A DNA stretch of 17,016 nucleotides from Phycisphaerales bacterium UBA4658 (GTDB lineage: Bacteria > Planctomycetota > Phycisphaerae > Phycisphaerales > UBA1924), in the NCBI GenBank assembly GCA_002405485.1, contig DHLW01000030.1, forward strand, positions 1 through 17,016. Direction: 5' to 3'. Position 1 is the stretch's first letter. Every line of letters starts with the position of its first letter. Positions 13,125 to 17,016 of this stretch are shown in pieces. The position numbers and the translations under genes were made by a program. The notes below the pieces were generated by a model, which saw only the letters and a list, made by a program, of their open reading frames with translations, ran no database searches and was not told the origin of the DNA.

Positions 13125-13293
13125 ACTGATTCTTGCCGGTCGGTGGGGTCCGCGGGGGAAAGTTCTGTAACTCATTGTGGCCCATGCACTCACGGTGCGA
13201 ACCGATGTGGCACATTGGTGCGTCAGATGGCTCGGCGACGATGGTCGAGGTTCCGCGAGATCGTGGGTCCGGTGGGCAACAGTGGAGATCAGC

Positions 13294-15684
13294 ATGCGGC
13301 GTGTGTGGTGCTCCTGTGTGGTTGGTCTGCTGGCGTCTGCGTCGGCCTTGGCCCAGGGTCTGCCCGGGCCGGTCGCGCCCGAGCGTTTCGACGGACATTC
13401 GGTGGTCCGCGTTGAGCTCGAGGACCTTCGGCAGCTTCGCACGGTGCTGGCTCTGACGGACGATGTCTGGACCTGCGGGTTCGGAGGCGACAACGGGCTG
13501 GAGGACAAGCGCGGCGGGACGCTGGACGTTCGCCTGACGCCCGAGGCGCTGGAGCAGCTTCGGGCCACGACGATCCGCTGGCGGATGCTCGTTCCCGACG
13601 TGCAGAAGCTCATCGATCAGGAGCGAGGGGCCGGAGGGGTGCGCCCGCCTATGCGACCGCGCGGGCCCGGGGACGGGGGCGCGGGCATCGATCCGTTCTT
13701 CAGCGATTATCGAGATCTGTCGACGGTGAGCGGGTACGTGGACACGCTGGTCGGACTGCGCCCGGATCTGGCCTCGCGACTGACGGTCGGGCCCACGGTC
13801 GAGAATCGCGAGATCTTCGCGGTGCGAGTCGCGGGTCCGGGCGTCGTCGCGGGGAGCAAGCCGGCGGTGGTGATCGTTGCGGCCCAGCACTCGCGAGAGT
13901 GGGTCACGGTCTCGAGCGTGATGTACTTCGTGGATCGGCTGGTCAGGACATATGACACCGATCCGCAGACGCGACGGCTTCTGGACAATCTCGAGTTCTA
14001 CGTCATCCCGGTGGCAAACCCCGACGGGTATGTCGTGACCCACACGTCCAACCGGCTCTGGCGCAAGAACCGGCGGCAGAACAGCGATGGGACCATCGGC
14101 GTGGACTTGAACCGCAACTGGGGCTTTCAATGGGGCGGGATCGGCGCGTCGGCGACGCCGTCGAGCGACACCTATCGCGGGACGTCGGCATTCAGCGAGA
14201 TCGAGACGCAGGCGATCCGCGACTTCGTGACCGCCAGAACCAACACGGCGATGTTCTTCGACGTGCACTCCTTCAGTCAGTTGATCCTCGAGCCGTACGC
14301 CTGGGACTTTTCCCTGCCGACCGCCACGCGGAGCTACACGCAGATCTCGGCGGCAATGCAGCAGGCGATGTACGGTCCCAACCAGTACGACTTCCGGGCG
14401 GGGGAGACGTATCGCACGATCTATCCGGCGTCGGGCGGCGCACTGGACTGGGCGGAAGGGTCTCGGGGAATTCTCGGCCTGAGCTACGAGTTGCGCGACA
14501 CGGGGCAGTTCGGCTTCGTGCTGCCGGCGGATCAGATCATCCCGGCCGCGCTCGAGTGCCAGGCCGGGCTGATCGCGGCGGGAGAGTGGCTGATCGACAA
14601 CTCGGTGGCCGCCCACTTTGCGTCGGGGAAGCCGGAGTGGATCTCGACGTCGGTGAACACGGTGCGGGTGCAGTTCACGCGTGGTCGGGCGCGGACGCTG
14701 GACCTGGCGACGAATCCGCCGCAGGCCTTTGCGCGGGTGGGCCGGATCGGGGCGTTTGCGCCGGTGACGATGACGAGCCTGGGGACGGACGAGGGCGGCC
14801 GGGTGTTCTCGCACACGCTGCCGGTGGGCGCGTGCGGGGCGACGACGCAGTGGTACTACCTGGTGCCGACCGAGGGCGGCGGCACGACCAGGCTTCCGGC
14901 GAGCGGGCACTATGAGGCCGTGGCTCGGACCGTGACCACGACGCGGCTGGATGAGTTCGAGGCCAACAGCGGCGGGTGGACGGTCGGGGATCCGACGCCG
15001 ATGAACGCGGACACCTCGACGGGAGGACTCTGGACGCGGGGAAATCCGTCGGGGACGCAGACGCAGGCGGAGAACGACGTGACGCCGCTGACGGGCGTGA
15101 ACTGCTTCATCACCGGGGCCAATCCGCGGGGGAACGCGTCGAGCGGGAAGCTCATGAGCGGCAAGAGCACGCTCATGAGCCCGGTGCTCAACTCTTTCGG
15201 AGCGCAGAGGGTGGAGATGTCGCTGTGGCTGTGGCTCTACAGCTCGCGCACGCAGGCGCTGGCGATCGATGTGACGAGCAACGCGAGCGACTCGTTCCCG
15301 GTGTGGACGCGGGCGCTGACCATCACGCCCGACGCCGCGCCCGGGCAGGTGCTCGGGCGGTGGAATCGGCACACCATCACGCTGACGGATTTTGTGCCGG
15401 CCAGCGGAGCGATGCGGGTGCGGATCGTGGCGACGGCGGTCAACGATCAGGTGTTCGTCGAGGCCGGCGTTGATGACGTGCGGATCACCGGGTTTTCGTG
15501 CGCCCCATCGACCGTGGCGTGCCCGGCGGACTTCAACGGGGACGGGCTGGTCTCAACGCAGGACCTGTTCGACTATCTGAACGTCTGGTTCGCGGGGGAC
15601 GCGCAGGCGGATCGGAACGGAGACGGTGTGGACGTGCAGGACGTGTTCGCGATGCTGAACGCGTGGTTCACGGGGTGCGGCTGA
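13294..15684 (+). CDS. Secreted M14 zinc carboxypeptidase with C-terminal dockerin-like module
   Basis: 796 residues. A signal peptide (ASALAQ near 16-21) and an M14-type propeptide (about 30-110, RFDGHSVVRVELED) come first. The catalytic domain (about 135-435) follows, with every carboxypeptidase A landmark: zinc ligands His199 and Glu202 (QHSREW) and His325 (DVHSFSQ), substrate residues Arg257 (LWRKNR), Asn273-Arg274 (DLNRNW) and Tyr377 (IYPASGG), and catalytic Glu399 (YELRDTG). Leu384, at the position of Ile255 in carboxypeptidase A, suggests preference for hydrophobic C-terminal residues. A beta-rich domain (about 552-735) leads to two Asp-rich EF-hand-like loops (747-758, 773-784) and a terminal TGCG, matching planctomycetal GC-type dockerin modules. 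The ATG at 13294 is preceded by GGAG at six bases; the longer frame adds 39 residues before the signal peptide. Confidence 0.94.
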   Translation: MRRVWCSCVVGLLASASALAQGLPGPVAPERFDGHSVVRVELEDLRQLRTVLALTDDVWTCGFGGDNGLEDKRGGTLDVRLTPEALEQLRATTIRWRMLVPDVQKLIDQERGAGGVRPPMRPRGPGDGGAGIDPFFSDYRDLSTVSGYVDTLVGLRPDLASRLTVGPTVENREIFAVRVAGPGVVAGSKPAVVIVAAQHSREWVTVSSVMYFVDRLVRTYDTDPQTRRLLDNLEFYVIPVANPDGYVVTHTSNRLWRKNRRQNSDGTIGVDLNRNWGFQWGGIGASATPSSDTYRGTSAFSEIETQAIRDFVTARTNTAMFFDVHSFSQLILEPYAWDFSLPTATRSYTQISAAMQQAMYGPNQYDFRAGETYRTIYPASGGALDWAEGSRGILGLSYELRDTGQFGFVLPADQIIPAALECQAGLIAAGEWLIDNSVAAHFASGKPEWISTSVNTVRVQFTRGRARTLDLATNPPQAFARVGRIGAFAPVTMTSLGTDEGGRVFSHTLPVGACGATTQWYYLVPTEGGGTTRLPASGHYEAVARTVTTTRLDEFEANSGGWTVGDPTPMNADTSTGGLWTRGNPSGTQTQAENDVTPLTGVNCFITGANPRGNASSGKLMSGKSTLMSPVLNSFGAQRVEMSLWLWLYSSRTQALAIDVTSNASDSFPVWTRALTITPDAAPGQVLGRWNRHTITLTDFVPASGAMRVRIVATAVNDQVFVEAGVDDVRITGFSCAPSTVACPADFNGDGLVSTQDLFDYLNVWFAGDAQADRNGDGVDVQDVFAMLNAWFTGCG

Positions 15685-15701
15685 GGCCGGAACATCGGGC
15701 G

Positions 15702-16556
15702 TCACTCGTCGCCGTCGTCATCAGATCCGTCGCCGTGGCCCGGCTGGGCCTCGCCGAAGAGGGCCGAGCCGACGCGGACGAGGTTGGATCCTTCCTGGAT
15801 CGCGACCTCGTAGTCGTTGCTCATGCCCATGGAGAGGATGTTGAACCGCGAGCCGGCGACGCCACTCTCGCGGATCTCGAGAAAGAGCTCGCGCAGGCGG
15901 GAGAACGCCGGGCGGGACTTCTCGGGGTTGTCGGAGTAAGCCGCCATGGTCATCAGGCCGCGGACCTGGACGTGGACCATGCTCTCGATCTGCTCGACGA
16001 GGTGGGCGGTGGCGGGGATGGCGCACCCGAACTTCTGCTCTTCGCCGGAGCAGTTCACCTGCACGAGGACCTCGATGGGTTTCTCGCGCTTCAGCCCGAC
16101 GAGCTGCAGCTCCTCGACGAGGCGGAGCGAGTCCACGGAGTGGATGAGCCGGCAGACGTCCACGGCCTTGCGGGCCTTGTTGCGCTGCAGGTGCCCGATC
16201 ATGTGCCAACGGACGAGCGGGGGCGTGGGCTGATTCGGCGTGCCGGGCGCGGAAGCTTCGCCCTTGTTGGTCAGGGCATCATCGAGGGGTCGGCGGTCGG
16301 CGGTGCCCGGGAGGGTGCGATGGCGGGCGAGCCATTCGTCGATGATGGCGGCCCGCTGCAGGAGCTGCTGGACGCGGTTCTCGCCGAAGTCGACCTGCCC
16401 GAGCTTGATGAGTTCGCGGATCTGATCGGGCTCGGCGGTCTTGGTGACGGCGACGAGCATGACGCTCTGGGCGGAGCGTCCCGAACGCTTGGCGGCGTCG
16501 GCGATGCGCTGGCGAACTTCGACGTACTTGTCCTTGAGGGTGTCCAGAGTCGTCAT
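15702..16556 (-). CDS. YggS/PLPHP-family pyridoxal phosphate homeostasis protein
   Basis: 284 residues. Alanine-racemase-fold PLP-binding protein without known catalysis, involved in vitamin B6 and amino-acid balance in the cytoplasm. The PLP lysine is Lys39 in VAVTKT. FGENRVQQL (57-65), WHMIGHLQRNK (117-127), VNCSGEEQKFG (168-178), VRGLMTMAAY (198-207) and ILSMGMSNDYEVAI (240-253) match the family in order, and RVGSALFG (261-268) ends the domain. Members usually have about 230 residues; the extra length comes from a roughly 37-residue Pro/Thr/Asp-rich insertion at 76-113, just before WHMIGHLQ, and an acidic tail (GDGSDDDGDE). The ATG with GGAGG seven bases upstream is chosen over the longer frame. 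Its stop lies only 17 bases from the stop of the convergent carboxypeptidase gene, with no terminator hairpin visible between. Confidence 0.94.
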   Translation of the reverse strand: MTTLDTLKDKYVEVRQRIADAAKRSGRSAQSVMLVAVTKTAEPDQIRELIKLGQVDFGENRVQQLLQRAAIIDEWLARHRTLPGTADRRPLDDALTNKGEASAPGTPNQPTPPLVRWHMIGHLQRNKARKAVDVCRLIHSVDSLRLVEELQLVGLKREKPIEVLVQVNCSGEEQKFGCAIPATAHLVEQIESMVHVQVRGLMTMAAYSDNPEKSRPAFSRLRELFLEIRESGVAGSRFNILSMGMSNDYEVAIQEGSNLVRVGSALFGEAQPGHGDGSDDDGDE

Positions 16557-16582
16557 CGCGGGGCCTCCTGCCCATGCCGAGT

Positions 16583-16606
16583 CGGCCGCGCTGCTCCGCG
16601 CGGCCG
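16583..16606 (-). terminator. Nine-pair hairpin between peroxiredoxin and YggS-family genes
   Basis: CGGCCGCGC (16583-16591) is perfectly complementary to GCGCGGCCG (16598-16606) over a six-base TGCTCC loop. It lies about 30 bases after the peroxiredoxin stop and about 27 bases before the YggS-family ATG on the same strand. No T-run follows. It may attenuate read-through between the two genes. Confidence 0.4.
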
Positions 16607-16635
16607 GGTGTTCAAGCACCTCAGCGTATCGCGGA

Positions 16636-17016
16636 TCAGGAGATGACGCTCAGGACCTGGTTCCAGTCCATGGCGTTGCCGGGCTGGCGGGCCTGGACCC
16701 ACTTGGCCTTGGCCTGGCCGTCGGGGTTCTTCGGGATGACGATGGTGCCGCGCTGGGTGGTGTTCATGTCGGCCCAGAACATGCCCAGGGCCTGGGTGAC
16801 CTTGCGGTGCTGATCGCTAAGAAGGGTGTGGCTGAACCCTTCCTTTTCAGCCCAGGCCTTGAGCGTGAAGGGGGAGTCGCAGGAGAGGCCGATGACCTGG
16901 GAGCCCTTCTTGGACCAGCTCGCCATCTCCTGGGTGACGCACTTCATCTCGGTGCCGCAGACACCGGTGAAGGCAAACGGGAAGAGGCACAGGACGACGT
17001 CGCCCTTCTTGACGGC
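16636..17016 (-). CDS. Peroxiredoxin (AhpC/TSA family), N-terminus beyond the window
   Basis: The last 126 residues of a thiol peroxidase that reduces peroxides. The reading frame is open to the window edge. The visible part starts at AVKKGDVVL. The peroxidatic cysteine lies in FAFTGVCGTEM (codon near 16960), the usual PxxFTxxC site. A second cysteine six residues on (C-x5-C) may be a resolving partner, and LSCD adds a third. SPFTLKAWAEKEGFSHTLLSD and RGTIVIP are family features; FTGVC resembles AhpE-like members. The final helix ends in DWNQVLSVIS. About 30-40 N-terminal residues are missing. It precedes the YggS-family gene on the same strand with a hairpin between. Confidence 0.93.
   Translation of the reverse strand, partial: AVKKGDVVLCLFPFAFTGVCGTEMKCVTQEMASWSKKGSQVIGLSCDSPFTLKAWAEKEGFSHTLLSDQHRKVTQALGMFWADMNTTQRGTIVIPKNPDGQAKAKWVQARQPGNAMDWNQVLSVIS

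Larger units (their letters stand above)
12746..13293. other. 548-base non-coding divergent region between STN-like and carboxypeptidase genes
   Basis: No convincing gene is seen here: the reading frames on both strands are short or antisense and lack family resemblance or good starts. From left to right it holds three tandem GTCRCCC units (12841-12871), a CCGATC/GATCGG repeat (12913-12931), a 17-base operator-like palindrome (12989-13005), an 11-pair hairpin (13012-13042), an alternative stem overlapping a T-tailed terminator (13047-13124), and a pair of TGTGGCMCAT direct repeats 30 bases apart (13176-13185, 13206-13215). Its AT-richer patches differ from the surrounding coding DNA. It probably carries the promoters of both flanking genes and perhaps a small RNA. 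Confidence 0.6.

Noticed and set aside
13208..13222. Sigma-54 promoter (TGGCAC followed by a TGC) upstream of the carboxypeptidase
   Set aside because: The GG and GC elements are nine bases apart instead of the strictly required ten, and the -12 element is poor.
13177..13293. Longer start for the carboxypeptidase (39 extra residues)
   Set aside because: The extension would bury the signal peptide, and the internal ATG at 13294 has a good GGAG site six bases upstream.
13123..15372. A 749-codon open frame on the minus strand opposite the carboxypeptidase
   Set aside because: It is rich in Arg, Pro and His with no family resemblance, and lies antisense to a fully motif-supported gene. Long antisense frames are expected in GC-rich DNA.

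Overview
The window is about 17 kb of GC-rich bacterial chromosome, most likely from the Planctomycetota and probably the Phycisphaerae. The best evidence is the carboxypeptidase at 13294-15684. It ends in a two-loop, dockerin-like EF-hand module with a terminal Cys-Gly, a type common on secreted planctomycetal proteins. A short secretin-N-like exported protein and a glycine-zipper lipoprotein fit the same picture. The assignment comes from protein character, not from a database search.

Layout. On the plus strand a 5'-truncated gyrA (1-2537) faces a transaldolase-family gene on the minus strand (2632-3279). Three plus-strand genes follow: a YhaM-type OB-fold/HD exoribonuclease (3440-4477), a stand-alone LON-domain protein (4559-5263) and a small glycine-zipper lipoprotein (5504-5869). 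A block of five minus-strand genes comes next, given here in transcription order: secretin-N-like exported protein (12745-11780), AI-2E/PerM-type permease (11704-10226), TPR lipoprotein (10079-8361), QueC-like protein with a lost PP-loop (8317-7598) and aspartokinase (7402-6050). A 548-base non-coding region (12746-13293) separates this block from the divergent M14 zinc carboxypeptidase. The window closes with two minus-strand genes: a peroxiredoxin running off the right edge (17016-16636) and a YggS/PLPHP-family PLP protein (16556-15702).

The genes are mostly housekeeping functions: topology, carbon metabolism, RNA turnover, aspartate-family amino acids, PLP homeostasis and peroxide defence. 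A few envelope or secreted proteins are mixed in. They do not look like one pathway, and there is no mobile element, CRISPR array, rRNA or tRNA, or recognisable defence island. Gaps between genes and separate promoter-like boxes suggest mostly single-gene transcription units.

Items most worth a second look are: the QueC-like protein, which keeps its four cysteines but has lost the SGGxDS nucleotide loop; two strongly structured non-coding stretches around the glycine-zipper lipoprotein; a terminator with a mutually exclusive alternative stem, plus an operator-like palindrome, upstream of the carboxypeptidase; likely leaderless starts with a -10 box six bases before ATG; and a GyrA quinolone pocket lacking both the Ser83 and Asp87 equivalents. 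All non-coding structures were found by eye, and in GC-rich DNA some will be chance.
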